Below, piece after piece: positions 46,827 to 56,626 of a stretch of 64,000 nt of DNA. The notes below the pieces were generated by a model. It was not told the origin of the DNA. It was given only the letters and a program-made list of their open reading frames with translations, and did no database searches. Positions within the stretch are counted from its first letter, which is position 1. The number at the start of each line of letters is the position of its first letter. The position numbers were made by a program, and so were the translations under genes. The stretch is from Balneolales bacterium ANBcel1 (GTDB taxonomy: Bacteria; Bacteroidota; Rhodothermia; Balneolales; Natronogracilivirgulaceae): the NCBI GenBank assembly GCA_029688905.1, contig JARULB010000002.1:479262-543261 (forward strand). Reading direction: 5' to 3'.

Positions 46827-47816
46827 ATGGCAAACAATCTCTGGAAAATCACCGCCCGCCCGCCGCACGACTTCTTCCTGTGCCTGGATGTCGAATCCTA
46901 TTTCGACCATGAGCATCAGCCGGAAAGAATTCTGGATGAAGGATTCACCCGTCCGTTGCCACTTCCGGAGCGTGACATCCTGGTGACCATCCATTTCAAC
47001 GGAAATCCGGAAAACCCGGAGTTTACCGTGAACGCGCACGATTCGCTTACTGAAACTGAGCGGGAGGCGGCCGATGACACCGTACGCCGGATTCTCGGAA
47101 CCGACATCGACCTGGCACCCTTCTACGAACAAGCTGCCGACGATCCCGTCCTCGCCCCGCTGTTTCAGGAGCTTTACGGTTTAAAGCGTGTGAGTCGCGC
47201 CCATCTTTTCGAAGACGCGGTCAACCGGATTATCCGAACCCAGATCAAGCACAAACCCACCGCCAGACGCATGGTTTATGATGTGCGCAGCGCCTACGGA
47301 ACACGGCTCGAAACCTCGAAGGGCATGATTCCCGCCTGGCCCCGTCCGGAGCGGCTGGTTTCGGCCGATCCGTCATCCATGATGAAACACGGCCTCTCGC
47401 GGCGGAAAGGCGAGTACCTGACCGGCCTGGCACATGAGCTGCTGCACGGGGAGCTGGCAGGCACGCATGGCAACAGCGGAGGAAGCGTACACCAGGCACT
47501 GAAGAAGCTGGAAAATATGCCGCCCGTTAAGTTTTATGAAAAAATGGTTTCCATCCGTGGAATCGGTCCCACTACCGCGCAGGATCTGATGCTGTTCCGA
47601 AACCGGTCCGACGGTGTTTTCCCTTCCAACAGGGAGCGGGGCCGGGAGAAGGCGCTTCGGAGGTGGATCATTCTATCCTATGGCGGCAACCCTGACCGAT
47701 GCACCGAAGAGGCTTTTCAGGAGATGATCCGGATGTGGCAAGGGTACGAGGCGGCCGCCCTGGAATTTCTATATGTCGGATGGGTGCTTTCGGAAAAACG
47801 CAGCCTCAGCCAATGA
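46827..47816 (+). CDS. HhH-GPD (AlkA-like) protein lacking the catalytic Asp
   Basis: The 329-residue protein has an AlkA-like layout: an N-terminal beta domain (FDHEHQPERILDEGFTRPLP), then the HhH-GPD fold (LFEDAVNRIIRTQIKHKPTARRMV; hairpin SIRGIGPTTAQ at residues 242-252). AlkA-type base-excision glycosylases need an Asp after the hairpin (AlkA D238, in VFLPDD). Lining up VF with the hairpin without gaps, this protein reads VFPSNR (264-269), so the two acidic positions become Asn and Arg. D262, slightly earlier, is the only nearby acid. The protein may be a non-catalytic DNA binder or use another residue. No adjacent alkylation-response gene. Confidence 0.8.
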   Translation: MANNLWKITARPPHDFFLCLDVESYFDHEHQPERILDEGFTRPLPLPERDILVTIHFNGNPENPEFTVNAHDSLTETEREAADDTVRRILGTDIDLAPFYEQAADDPVLAPLFQELYGLKRVSRAHLFEDAVNRIIRTQIKHKPTARRMVYDVRSAYGTRLETSKGMIPAWPRPERLVSADPSSMMKHGLSRRKGEYLTGLAHELLHGELAGTHGNSGGSVHQALKKLENMPPVKFYEKMVSIRGIGPTTAQDLMLFRNRSDGVFPSNRERGREKALRRWIILSYGGNPDRCTEEAFQEMIRMWQGYEAAALEFLYVGWVLSEKRSLSQ

Positions 47817-47993
47817 GCTTCCTCCCGGCTTCCGGTCATGCTACCCCTGCTCCGTAAAGATCCGGGACTCGAAACCCAGTGCCTTTATATTCCTAAAGTT
47901 ATGGTGGTTTTCTACTTTCGTTTTTTTTATTCTCAGTTATTGCTGTCTGTTGTCACATACGAATAACTCCATCAAGACCCAAATCCTGTAGAT

Positions 47994-48923
47994 ATGACAA
48001 AGATACTTGCACTCCTCCTATGCCTGGCTTTCACACTTTGTACGGCCGATCATTCCTATTCCCTGGCTGCAAGTGAATCCGGTAATTCGGATCACCGACT
48101 TATGAACCCGGCGCTTTCAACGTTGCCTGCCCTTCCGGGCGCCGACGATGACGATGCGTTTTTTGACGATTACACTCCCCTGCACGGTGACGGGTCACTG
48201 GTGATCGGCGCGGTTCCAATGTATTTTCACTACAACGGCTTCACCTGGTTTAACAACACCGGGTACATGGCCATACTCGGTTCGCCCAAGAACAACATCC
48301 TGATTGCCTATGGGGAGAACGACGACCTTCTCCTGGATTCGTCTCTCAAGACCGTTCGTGTAAATATCCAGGTGGGCGGAAACGCTACGCTATGGGATCG
48401 TTTTCTGCGGCTGCCGCTGGAGATTTTTATCCCGATCCAGCTAAATATGGGATACCAGTATTTGTCGCCTGATATCTCTGAAATGGATATGGGTTCTGAA
48501 TACGGATTTTCCGACGACAGTATGAACTTCCTCAATGTCAATCTCGGCGCCGGGCTTGGAGCCACCTTCACCATGCCCTTGGAGTCGATACCGTTGCTCG
48601 GCACCCATCTAAGTATCGACAGCTACTTTGTCCGCAGTCCCGGTGTGATGGTTCATCTGGTAAGTGACGACTCCTCACCCTGGGGACAGGCAAACCGGGA
48701 CAACGAAGTCGGTATTGCGGTTTCCAATGACTTTCTGCTTCAGGCGAGGCTCCACCGGTTTCTTGAATCCAATATCGGTCTTTCCGCCGGAGTTCGTTTC
48801 AGCGGGTTGAACTGGTCGACGGATGATTTCAATTTTGCGGATTTGATGAGCGCGTTTACCGGGGACGACGTCCCGGACAACCGGATGGACTACACCACGT
48901 TTTTTATTGGGCTGAACTGGTAA
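47994..48923 (+). CDS. Predicted outer-membrane beta-barrel protein
   Basis: The 309-residue protein begins with a signal peptide (ILALLLCLAFTLCTADHSYSLA). The mature part has a short acidic region (ADDDDAFFDD), then alternating polar and aromatic residues as in beta-strands, and closes with TTFFIGLNW, ending in an aromatic residue as outer-membrane barrels do. I do not recognise a named family. It is followed by a hairpin region before the next, convergent outer-membrane gene. A function in transport or surface structure cannot be assigned. Confidence 0.7.
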   Translation: MTKILALLLCLAFTLCTADHSYSLAASESGNSDHRLMNPALSTLPALPGADDDDAFFDDYTPLHGDGSLVIGAVPMYFHYNGFTWFNNTGYMAILGSPKNNILIAYGENDDLLLDSSLKTVRVNIQVGGNATLWDRFLRLPLEIFIPIQLNMGYQYLSPDISEMDMGSEYGFSDDSMNFLNVNLGAGLGATFTMPLESIPLLGTHLSIDSYFVRSPGVMVHLVSDDSSPWGQANRDNEVGIAVSNDFLLQARLHRFLESNIGLSAGVRFSGLNWSTDDFNFADLMSAFTGDDVPDNRMDYTTFFIGLNW

Positions 48924-48949
48924 GCGAAAGCGGCTTTTTAAAAAAACGA

Positions 48950-48996
48950 TTTACAGCGAATTCAATGCGAAAGAATCTCCGAATTCGCTGTGTAAA
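48950..48996 (-). terminator. Long hairpin between two convergent outer-membrane genes
   Basis: TTTACAGCGAATTC (48950-48963) pairs with GAATTCGCTGTGTAAA (48981-48996), a 14-bp stem with a 2-base bulge and a 17-base loop. On the minus strand the stem is followed by TCGTTTTTTT, a good T-run, so it can terminate the minus gene at 49017. On the plus side the tract after it is weaker. It sits exactly between the 3' ends of the two genes. Confidence 0.7.
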
Positions 48997-49016
48997 TTCA
49001 CCGTGATTCGGGGAGA

Positions 49017-49472
49017 TTAAAAATAGACCCGCACTCCCAGTCCGCTGTTTCCTGACAGATCGGTGGAAGGTACCAGATCCATTACCGGGACGATCTCAAG
49101 AAAGAATTCAAAAGGCGCGTTTTCAAGATGATAGGCCACACCCAACGGAATTCGCACGCCGAAATGGTCGTCATCTCCGAAGCGCAGACGACCGCCCAGC
49201 CCGAAATAAAGAGGCATGGCACCTCTGTTAACGCTGATGATATCGAAACGATGTATCAGGTAATCCAGGTGCAGGTGCATCGATGCCGATCCGTCAAAAG
49301 ACCAGGCCGCTCCTCCGGAAAAAGATCGGCTGTCGGCGGTCCAGTAGCCCACACTAATTCCGGTGGGCTCCCCTACGATTACGCCAAGTCCGAAGTTTCT
49401 GTCCGTCTGTTGTGCGGAGGAGATCCCCGCCGTTGCCAGGGCCAGGACGACCACAAAGAGTATCTGTTTCAT
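49017..49472 (-). CDS. Predicted small outer-membrane protein
   Basis: The 151-residue protein has a signal peptide (MKQILFVVVLALATAGISSAQ) and a mature domain rich in Gly and aromatic residues: NFGLGVIVGEPTGISVGYW and LYFGLGGRLRFGDDD. It ends in VRVYF, the terminal Phe typical of outer-membrane barrels. The style fits eight-strand barrel families (for example DUF3996-like). Function unknown. It converges with the larger outer-membrane gene, with a strong hairpin between. Confidence 0.7.
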   Translation of the reverse strand: MKQILFVVVLALATAGISSAQQTDRNFGLGVIVGEPTGISVGYWTADSRSFSGGAAWSFDGSASMHLHLDYLIHRFDIISVNRGAMPLYFGLGGRLRFGDDDHFGVRIPLGVAYHLENAPFEFFLEIVPVMDLVPSTDLSGNSGLGVRVYF

Positions 49473-49534
49473 GGGAATGCAATTTTCAGGATTACCGGAA
49501 TTATGAGTTACGATTCAGTATCTGCCTAAAGGTA

Positions 49535-49660
49535 TCACTTCTTCGATAATAGCAAAATGACACCGGCGATAACAGCCGCCGCGCCGCCGCCAACGTACCA
49601 GACGGAATTATCGGTAGGTGAACCGGATGCCAGAGGATGTTTTTCAACCCCGGTTGGCAT
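49535..49660 (-). CDS. Small protein with C-terminal membrane helix
   Basis: A 41-residue frame starts at the ATG at 49660 (MPTGVEKHPLASGSPT) and ends LLLSKK. A Gly/Ala-rich helix (WYVGGGAAAVIAGVILLL) spans most of the C-terminus, followed by two lysines. Frames upstream overlap the GYD gene. It lies between the GYD gene and the outer-membrane gene, all on the minus strand. I do not recognise it. Short length and no strong ribosome binding site make it uncertain; an upstream GTG at 49678 is an alternative start. Confidence 0.4.
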   Translation of the reverse strand: MPTGVEKHPLASGSPTDNSVWYVGGGAAAVIAGVILLLSKK

Positions 49661-49685
49661 CCAGATATGATCAAGCACACCCCTT

Positions 49686-49973
49686 TTATAGTGCCTGAAG
49701 AAACTCCTTCCACGGAGTCGCCTGCATGGTCTCGGTATCCGACCGGCCATGTGACCGGATGATCATAGCGGCTTTATCGACCTGCGACGGGTCACCAGAT
49801 TCCAGAATGTCAACAACATCATAGGCGCCCTTCACACCGTAACTGTCGATCCAGCTAACATCCGGTGCCTCTTCACGGATTTTCGTCTTAACCGTTTCGG
49901 CCATTTTTCGGAAGTCTGCCGGATCTTTCAGGGCGTCGGGGGATATTTTACTCAGAATTATATAGCGTTCCAT
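49686..49973 (-). CDS. GYD-domain protein
   Basis: The 95-residue protein matches the GYD family: MERYIILSKISPD at the start, then SWIDSYGVKGAYDVVDILESGD with the characteristic GAYDVV, and a closing GRSDTETMQATPWKEF. GYD proteins form dimeric ferredoxin-like alpha/beta barrels; their role is unknown, with suggestions of stress or signalling use. The start has an upstream region with no clear neighbour for about 175 bp. The small membrane protein and outer-membrane gene follow on the same strand. Confidence 0.8.
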   Translation of the reverse strand: MERYIILSKISPDALKDPADFRKMAETVKTKIREEAPDVSWIDSYGVKGAYDVVDILESGDPSQVDKAAMIIRSHGRSDTETMQATPWKEFLQAL

Positions 49974-50149
49974 AACAGCTCTCTATTATAAATTCCAGTT
50001 CCAATTCAATGGCAATGATTCGCCACTCTCTATTTCTTTCAAACAGGTAATGCGCTGGAATCGTTTAGACCATCCAGGGGATCCCGGGGCGGGGCGGTCC
50101 GGATCATCCGTTGCCGCCCTAGCCAGGGTTGCATCATTCAACGGCATTC

Positions 50150-52579
50150 TTAAAAGCCCCGTGTCGGCACGTGGTGCATGTCGTCATCAGTCCGGTGAGC
50201 CGATTTTCGTTTGCTGCCGGCAGCAAACTGCCAGCTGATCGTTACCCACAAGGGAATCGTGGTCATTGAAATGTTGCCTTCAGCCCGACTCTGAAAATCG
50301 TATGCCGCAATTTCGGATCCCTGATATGTAACCGTCTTCGCGAATGGCATACCACTGGTTAATCCGGCTTTAAGGTCCTGTGTAATCGCCTTCTCCACCG
50401 AAATAAAGTAGAGCGTACCCTCATATTGCCTTTGCTGCACTCCCGACCAGGGGGTACCATGGCTGATCATGAACATTCCGGAAAATCCCCTTGGAAATGT
50501 GGCGTAGCCGGTCAACCCCAAAGCCATTTCCAGATAACGGCTCCGCATGGCCCCGTATTCGGAAGCTATCGTATTCGGAATGACATTCGCCTCATACAGT
50601 TTCAAATAGGGCTGCAAGCCGGCCTTTCCACCCAGATCAAACGCTCCTGACAGCTGGATGCCGTATTGGTGAACGGTTCCTGCATTGTAGGTCCCGGTTT
50701 CGAACAGGCCATCCCTATTCATTCGGCTGACCGGCTCAATTGCATCCGTACGCCGATGATAGAACCACTGAGCCGATGTATAACTGTTATTGAACAGTTT
50801 TGAAAACGCCAGGCCCAGATCATGTCGCTGTTCCGGAACCAGTGAGGGGTTTCCTGAGTGAACCGATAAAGGATCCATCGCAGACTCGGAGTTTGTGAGC
50901 TGGTAGATGTGCGGATACCGGACGGATTTGCGGTAGGTCAACTGCAACCGGCCTGCAAATGTTGGAAAAGAGCGGGACACCGAAAGATTTGGAAACAGGT
51001 AGGAACGGCCGGTTCGGAATTCCGGTCCGCTGACATCTGCATTAAGCCGGATGTGCTCCATCCTGACCCCGGCCTGCATGTCATACTGCATAACCTGATA
51101 GCCTATATTCAAATAACCGCTGTATGAATCCTGTTGATGAGCAAAACCCTCCGGTTCCCGATCTTCGGTACTTCGGGTCAACAAGTGTACCCCGGAGCCC
51201 AGTTGAACGGGCGCATCCGGCGACCATTCATAGTCAAGTTTCATCCTTGCCGCATGCTGTTTCGGCCGGGTCCTGTTGCGTAGCTGAAAACCTGTTGCTT
51301 CATTGGTGTAAAGCGTGCTGTTGGTCGTGGTCAGATGATAATAACTTGCGTCCAGACTCAAGATATGACCACCCTCTTCAGATGGCTTAAAACGATAGTT
51401 CATCGAGTGAAACCCGGCAAAATTTCGGTCATCATCCAGTTTGTCGGCCCGCCATAACTCCCCGCCCGAATACCTGCCTGTCAATTCCGCGCTTCCGTCC
51501 TGCTCCCACGAGTATGGATTCATCCAGCCATACACGGCAAGACGGCTTCTGTCGCTGCCCTGATAATTCATCCCGTAGTGGAAACGATGAGACCAGTTTT
51601 TCTGGCGGACATCCTGTCGTGAACTCCAGGTAGATGATCCGGAATCGTCCTGCAGAGTCCGGTCATGTGATTCAATAATGTCAAAATAGCTGAATTCACC
51701 ATTATAGGATGTAAACAGGTCGATCTTGCCGGAACCATAATGAAAACTGTAGGCGGGAAACAGGTAGATTTCACTGTCAGTGGTAGGCAGTTCGATTTCC
51801 GCATGCCCGTGAACAGACCTGTCGCGATCTCTTCGTGTGACGATATGGATCACGCCGGAAGCTTCCGCCTGGTACTGTGCCGGCGGGTTTGTCATGACCT
51901 CAACTTTCTCGATCTGTCCGGCTTGAAGCTGGCTGACATACTGCCGGTCTCGCTCGATACCATCCACATATATCAACGGGTTCCGACTCCCCTCCAGGGA
52001 AATATTCTGAAGGATATCTACCTGAACACCCGGAATCAGCTTCAATATATCCGTACCGGTTGAAGACACCGTATACATTGTTTCATCCGGATAAAACGTG
52101 GTGCCACCCGCTTCGGACCTGGCACGTACCTGACGGCCGATGAACAGTATTTCATCGTGTTCCATAACCTTTTGCGATAACCGGATATCCTCCAGATCAA
52201 TCACTCCGCTTTCAGGAGAAATAATTATTCGGGCAAGTGGCTGGTATCCCATGGCGCTGAATCGCAATGTGTACGTCTGCCCGGTGCATCCGGTCCCGAC
52301 ATCAGCACCGCCATGATATACCAGGCGAAACGAGCCATCCAGTTGACTTACCGTACCACCCAGTTGGCCGGATCCGATAGAATCCATCAGTACGACATGC
52401 GTGAAAAACAGGGGCTCGCCATTTTCGGCATCAACGACCGTTCCGGTGATCGCAAGTGGAACTCCACTGCAGGCCATCGCCATCAATCGGGCGGCCATTC
52501 CCGTGACCATAATAATAACAGCAATAGCAGTAGTAATGCCTTTTCCCGGCAGCGTTTTATAAAAACTGTGACGTTTCAT
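50150..52579 (-). CDS. TonB-dependent receptor-like outer-membrane protein
   Basis: The start is taken as the ATG at 52579 (MKRHSFYKTLPGKG), which has AAAGGA 9 bases upstream; the frame is open 17 codons further. The protein has 809 residues. A signal segment is followed by a carboxypeptidase-regulatory-like domain (GTVVDAENGEPLFFTHVVLMDS), then a plug-like region (DILKLIPGVQVDILQNISLEGSRNPLIYVDGIE, VMTNPPAQY) and a long barrel. This is the OMP_b-brl_3/TonB-receptor style. The substrate is unknown. It lies just downstream of a membrane-bound LytTR regulator that may control it. The barrel ends without a clear terminal aromatic, and the C-terminus (KSAHRTDDDMHHVP) is unusual and polar. Confidence 0.8.
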   Translation of the reverse strand: MKRHSFYKTLPGKGITTAIAVIIMVTGMAARLMAMACSGVPLAITGTVVDAENGEPLFFTHVVLMDSIGSGQLGGTVSQLDGSFRLVYHGGADVGTGCTGQTYTLRFSAMGYQPLARIIISPESGVIDLEDIRLSQKVMEHDEILFIGRQVRARSEAGGTTFYPDETMYTVSSTGTDILKLIPGVQVDILQNISLEGSRNPLIYVDGIERDRQYVSQLQAGQIEKVEVMTNPPAQYQAEASGVIHIVTRRDRDRSVHGHAEIELPTTDSEIYLFPAYSFHYGSGKIDLFTSYNGEFSYFDIIESHDRTLQDDSGSSTWSSRQDVRQKNWSHRFHYGMNYQGSDRSRLAVYGWMNPYSWEQDGSAELTGRYSGGELWRADKLDDDRNFAGFHSMNYRFKPSEEGGHILSLDASYYHLTTTNSTLYTNEATGFQLRNRTRPKQHAARMKLDYEWSPDAPVQLGSGVHLLTRSTEDREPEGFAHQQDSYSGYLNIGYQVMQYDMQAGVRMEHIRLNADVSGPEFRTGRSYLFPNLSVSRSFPTFAGRLQLTYRKSVRYPHIYQLTNSESAMDPLSVHSGNPSLVPEQRHDLGLAFSKLFNNSYTSAQWFYHRRTDAIEPVSRMNRDGLFETGTYNAGTVHQYGIQLSGAFDLGGKAGLQPYLKLYEANVIPNTIASEYGAMRSRYLEMALGLTGYATFPRGFSGMFMISHGTPWSGVQQRQYEGTLYFISVEKAITQDLKAGLTSGMPFAKTVTYQGSEIAAYDFQSRAEGNISMTTIPLWVTISWQFAAGSKRKSAHRTDDDMHHVPTRGF

Positions 52580-52848
52580 GGTGATCATTCCTTTGGTGGT
52601 GAGGTGTGATTCTCTACAAGGTTTGATCAAAATCTACGTCTGAGTCCGCGCATCGGACAACCTTCCGGGACAGATCCCCTTTTTTTGACACCGGCAGTGC
52701 ATTCCCGTCGTTACGGTTGTGATGAACACCACTCTTTTGTGATGAAACGACCACATCGTCATTGCCGGTCGGCTGCCAATTGTCCGATAATTCCCGTCAG
52801 CTCCTGCTGTGTTCGACCGGTTCCGGACGCTCTAATGCCCTCCCCCTA

Positions 52849-53889
52849 TCATACACCGGTCCCAAATTGCCTGAACCGCTCACGGAACTGTTTGGTATAA
52901 CTCCGTGATACCGGGATTTCTATGCCGGCACCGGAGAGGGTCAACCGAAGTCCGGTCATATTACCGGATACGTTTGTTACTTTTTTCAGATTGACGATAT
53001 AAGCGCGATGGGTTCGCATGAGGCAGGGATGATCGGCAAGTTGCTCTTCCACTTTGGCGATGGGAATACGAACCATCGTTTTCTCTGCCCCGGCCTTCGT
53101 TTCCCGGTATTGCCCGGCTTTCGGGTACCGTCCCGCAGCGGGATCCCCCTCATGAGCGACAGGCGTCGTTGACCCGGTGCGCACGGAACGTCCCCCCTTT
53201 CCGGAACCCGAATCGTCACCATTTGCCTCATTCTGTCTCCGATCATAATAAAAGATCACATAATTGCCCTCGGAAACGGCATAAAGAAATTCGGAAATCG
53301 TCAATGCAAGCTCGTCTTTCTTCAGTGGGGTATGGATATGGATTGGGGGATCCGCAGGTTCCGAATCTGCCTCCGGTTCACCCGAAGCACCCGGCATCGT
53401 TTCATTTCCGAATGCCATTGACTTGCCGGGCAGCAGGCGATTCAGATGAATCAGGGAAAACAGGAAAAACGGGATACTGCCAAGCAGCACCGTACTTGTG
53501 AATGAATTGATAAAAGTCGGGAAATTCCATCGATTCGCCGGTTCCTCCAACAGAAAAGCCAGGAAATAGACACCGATCGCCATGCTGGAAAGCACGATGG
53601 CAATTGCAGCAATCTCTTTTACGATGTTCCAGTCCGATGATGCAGAAAATGACCGATGGTGCCTCAGTAACCGGATGGCCCCGTATGCAATTACCGCGCA
53701 TACCAGGGAGTAGATCAGAACCGTGAATTCAACTCCCAGGTACATGCTTGCGTGTACGTTTCGCGGACTGTAGGTCAGTACAAAAACAAATACAAACAGC
53801 GCCATCAACGGCACTCCCTTCCGGGGCTCACGGATGATGTAGTTCTGCGGGAAGTACCGCTGGTACCAATACATTTTCCTCCGGGCCAT
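52849..53889 (-). CDS. Membrane-bound LytTR-type transcription regulator
   Basis: The 346-residue protein starts at the ATG at 53889, with GGAAG upstream; 53904 is an alternative. Four hydrophobic segments fill residues about 30-165 (for example MALFVFVFVLTY, LLGSIPFFLFSLI). The C-terminus has the LytTR DNA-binding domain: FLYAVSEGNYVIFYY, then VRIPIAKVEEQLADHPCLMRTHRAYIVNLKKV and VSRSYTKQFRERF. A roughly 50-residue Gly/Ser/Arg-rich stretch interrupts the domain after the FYYD strand. Such membrane LytTR proteins sense signals directly without a kinase. It lies between two TonB-dependent receptor genes on the same strand; their control by it is an inference. Confidence 0.85.
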   Translation of the reverse strand: MARRKMYWYQRYFPQNYIIREPRKGVPLMALFVFVFVLTYSPRNVHASMYLGVEFTVLIYSLVCAVIAYGAIRLLRHHRSFSASSDWNIVKEIAAIAIVLSSMAIGVYFLAFLLEEPANRWNFPTFINSFTSTVLLGSIPFFLFSLIHLNRLLPGKSMAFGNETMPGASGEPEADSEPADPPIHIHTPLKKDELALTISEFLYAVSEGNYVIFYYDRRQNEANGDDSGSGKGGRSVRTGSTTPVAHEGDPAAGRYPKAGQYRETKAGAEKTMVRIPIAKVEEQLADHPCLMRTHRAYIVNLKKVTNVSGNMTGLRLTLSGAGIEIPVSRSYTKQFRERFRQFGTGV

Positions 53890-54065
53890 AGCAGATTCTT
53901 CCATGATGGTGGTTTAATGCTAAATATCCCTCATATTTCGATTAAACTCCACTTTACAGACACAACCTTCCCGGTGGATCCGGAGGGAACCCGGCCCATG
54001 ACGCAGGAACAGGATTCACTGGCTATGGCAAAACATGCAGGCCATAACAGGCATCCTCGAAGACG

Positions 54066-56429
54066 TCAGAATTCCACTTTATAACTCAAACTGGGCACGA
54101 TAACTACATCCTTGTACATAATAATTTCATCGGACTTAAAGCTGTAGTAATCGCCGTAATATGACGGTGACCCGAAGATATTCTTCACCTGCAACGCCCA
54201 GGCACTGGAGTAGTTCCTCCGGTTCAGCCGGTACGTGACGGTCAGGTCCGCATGAAATGTGGATGGAAAACGGTCACTGAACGCACGGGTTTCGTCGTAG
54301 ATTTCCCTGCGTTCGCGGATGGTTTCCTCAATATGCAACGGGCTAACCCTTTCTCCCCCGGCGAAAGTCACTCTGCCGTTCAGGCCCAGAACGCGGCTGT
54401 TCTCGCGGAAAAAGAACTCCCGGCCCGCCAGCGCGTTGAGCACATACCTTTTGTTGAACCGGGTATTGCGCCAGACCCCGTCGTCACCACGATACCTGGA
54501 ATCGAACAGCGACCCGGTGATCAGATAGTAGTAATTCCGGTTCAGAAAACGCTCCAGGGTCACATCCACCCCGTAATTTCTGCCGACGCTGTTGTTCTCA
54601 AGCGGTTTGTTGAAGAACCAGTCCTGTTTGAAATTGATCAGGGAGTATGAGCTTCCGGGCTCTCCCGGCGCGTCATCGATCCATTGATAATACCCTTCCA
54701 CCTTGATCCGGTAAATAGATGAAATGTTCCAGTCGTGTCCAAGCACCAGATGGTGCGCCCTTGTCAATTTCAAATCCCTGTTGGGGGTGGATGGCACTCC
54801 GTCGGTATAGATGCGCGTGAAATAGAATCGGAGCTCTTCCAGCTGGCTATGCCTTCCGTATCCCAGGCTGAGGGCATGGCGCCGGTTGATGCTCCAGCGC
54901 AGGCCGGCTCTGGGATCCACGACAAACGCGTCATTGAACGCGACATACATGGTATGGAGACCGGCGTTGAGGGTCAGCTGCTCCGACAGGGCAAAACGGG
55001 ATTGCGCGAACATCTGCATCGAACTGCTGCTGCCTGACTCTCCCACCGTACTCCGAAAGGTCTCCGGCACATGGTCCATGGTACTGCCGATATCGAGGTT
55101 ATAGCGCAGCTGCTTCCAAACCGCACCCGCCTTGAAGGTGTGGCGCCTGTTGAACCGGTGGTTAAGGGTAGTTCGGATGCTGATATTGCCGGAGTCGTCG
55201 TACGCGAACAGCTCGGGACGCAGCGTCAGGTCGTCATCAAACCGCAGCACTTCCATCTGATTGCGAATGCCGGTAGCCGCGACCGTCGACTCGATCCATG
55301 TCCGGTGTCCCGTAATAAACCGGTGCGTCAGGCCGACGGCTCCCATCCGGGTATCCCATTCAAACGTATTGCGATCCCATTCAGTGTCCCATGCCGTCGA
55401 ATCTCTCTCCTGCGGCTGGTTCATGCTGTCCATCCCACCGATGCCCCAGACCGAGAAGGTTCCGGCTCGGCCGGTGGGGATGTTGATTTTGAAGGAGAGG
55501 TCCTGGTACCTCAGCGCCTGGTCGGTGGGAATCAGGTTGACATCGGTGAGCAGGCCGAAGGTGGAGTAGCGGTAGTTGAACAGATAGGAGGCCCGGGAAT
55601 CGCTGACGAGCGGCCCTTCAGACGCAAAATCAAAGCCCAGCACACCGGCCTGGAAGGTGTATTCCCGCCGTTCGAAGTTTCCGTTTCGGAGCCGCATGTC
55701 AAATACTCCGGCTGTGGCATTTCCGTATTCCGCTGGAAAGGCACTGGTGAAAAAATCGGAGTCGGCCAACAGCTGATTGCTGAAGATGGTCACAACTCCC
55801 CCACCCGCGACATTACCCGCCGGGAAGTGATGCGGTGTGGGTATTTCGACTCCTTCGAGTCGCCACGACACCCCTTTGGGCGAATTGCCTCTGATGATGA
55901 TTGCGTTGTCCTGCAGATTTCCCGTGGTAACTCCGGCAAACGCCGAAACGAGTCGGGCGGGATCATCCAGGCCGCCGGCGTATCTGCGGGTCTCCTCCAC
56001 GGTAAACGATCGGGCGCTGTTGGTAGCCATGGTATTGAGCGGGATATCCTTTCGGGCCTGCGGGGTAATGGTCACTTCCTCCATTTCCGAAACCGATGGA
56101 CTGAGCCCGATATTCAGGACAACCTCCCTGCCGGATGTTACCATGACATGGGGCAGCACGGCCGGTTCGTACCCCAGATAGGTAACGTGTATCGCATGGC
56201 GGCCCAGGGTCGCGTTACGGATATGAAAATCACCGTTGAGGTCTGTTGTGGCTCCGATCAGTGGGTCGGTACCCAAAATCACAACCGCGGCACCGATCAA
56301 CGGGGTTCTCGTCTCACTGTCATATACACTCCCCTTGATGGTTTGCCGAATTTGCTGTGCTTCAGCAGGGGATATCGCGGTTCCCAGCAACAGAAAAGCA
56401 GCCATAATGCCGCACAATCGCCAAGCCAT
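54066..56429 (-). CDS. TonB-dependent receptor with carboxypeptidase-regulatory-like domain
   Basis: The ATG at 56429 has GGAGG upstream and gives 787 residues. The signal peptide MAWRLCGIMAAFLLLGTAISPAEA is followed by a regulatory-like beta domain (IKGSVYDSETRTPLIGAAVVILG, DLNGDFHIRNATLGRHAIHVTYLGYE), then a plug (DNAIIIRGNSPKGVSWRLEGVEIP) and a barrel ending SLSYKVEF, a terminal aromatic Phe. This is a SusC/outer-membrane-receptor-like architecture without a neighbouring SusD. The ligand is unknown. The gene is divergent from marC and upstream of the LytTR regulator. Confidence 0.9.
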   Translation of the reverse strand: MAWRLCGIMAAFLLLGTAISPAEAQQIRQTIKGSVYDSETRTPLIGAAVVILGTDPLIGATTDLNGDFHIRNATLGRHAIHVTYLGYEPAVLPHVMVTSGREVVLNIGLSPSVSEMEEVTITPQARKDIPLNTMATNSARSFTVEETRRYAGGLDDPARLVSAFAGVTTGNLQDNAIIIRGNSPKGVSWRLEGVEIPTPHHFPAGNVAGGGVVTIFSNQLLADSDFFTSAFPAEYGNATAGVFDMRLRNGNFERREYTFQAGVLGFDFASEGPLVSDSRASYLFNYRYSTFGLLTDVNLIPTDQALRYQDLSFKINIPTGRAGTFSVWGIGGMDSMNQPQERDSTAWDTEWDRNTFEWDTRMGAVGLTHRFITGHRTWIESTVAATGIRNQMEVLRFDDDLTLRPELFAYDDSGNISIRTTLNHRFNRRHTFKAGAVWKQLRYNLDIGSTMDHVPETFRSTVGESGSSSSMQMFAQSRFALSEQLTLNAGLHTMYVAFNDAFVVDPRAGLRWSINRRHALSLGYGRHSQLEELRFYFTRIYTDGVPSTPNRDLKLTRAHHLVLGHDWNISSIYRIKVEGYYQWIDDAPGEPGSSYSLINFKQDWFFNKPLENNSVGRNYGVDVTLERFLNRNYYYLITGSLFDSRYRGDDGVWRNTRFNKRYVLNALAGREFFFRENSRVLGLNGRVTFAGGERVSPLHIEETIRERREIYDETRAFSDRFPSTFHADLTVTYRLNRRNYSSAWALQVKNIFGSPSYYGDYYSFKSDEIIMYKDVVIVPSLSYKVEF

Positions 56430-56626
56430 GGTATTATTCCTCCCGTCTATTGATGAGGGCAACGCTCATCAGTCTAATGCCCGAATCGGGTATTTTTATA
56501 TTGTGATTAAGGTGAAAGATACGCTAAAAAGAGATGTAAACGCTCACGGATTTGGTACTCGAAGCGGACATTTCCGTGTTGAAGATGTGACGTAATCAGG
56601 ACTTCGTAAGTTGCACGCTTTTTCTA

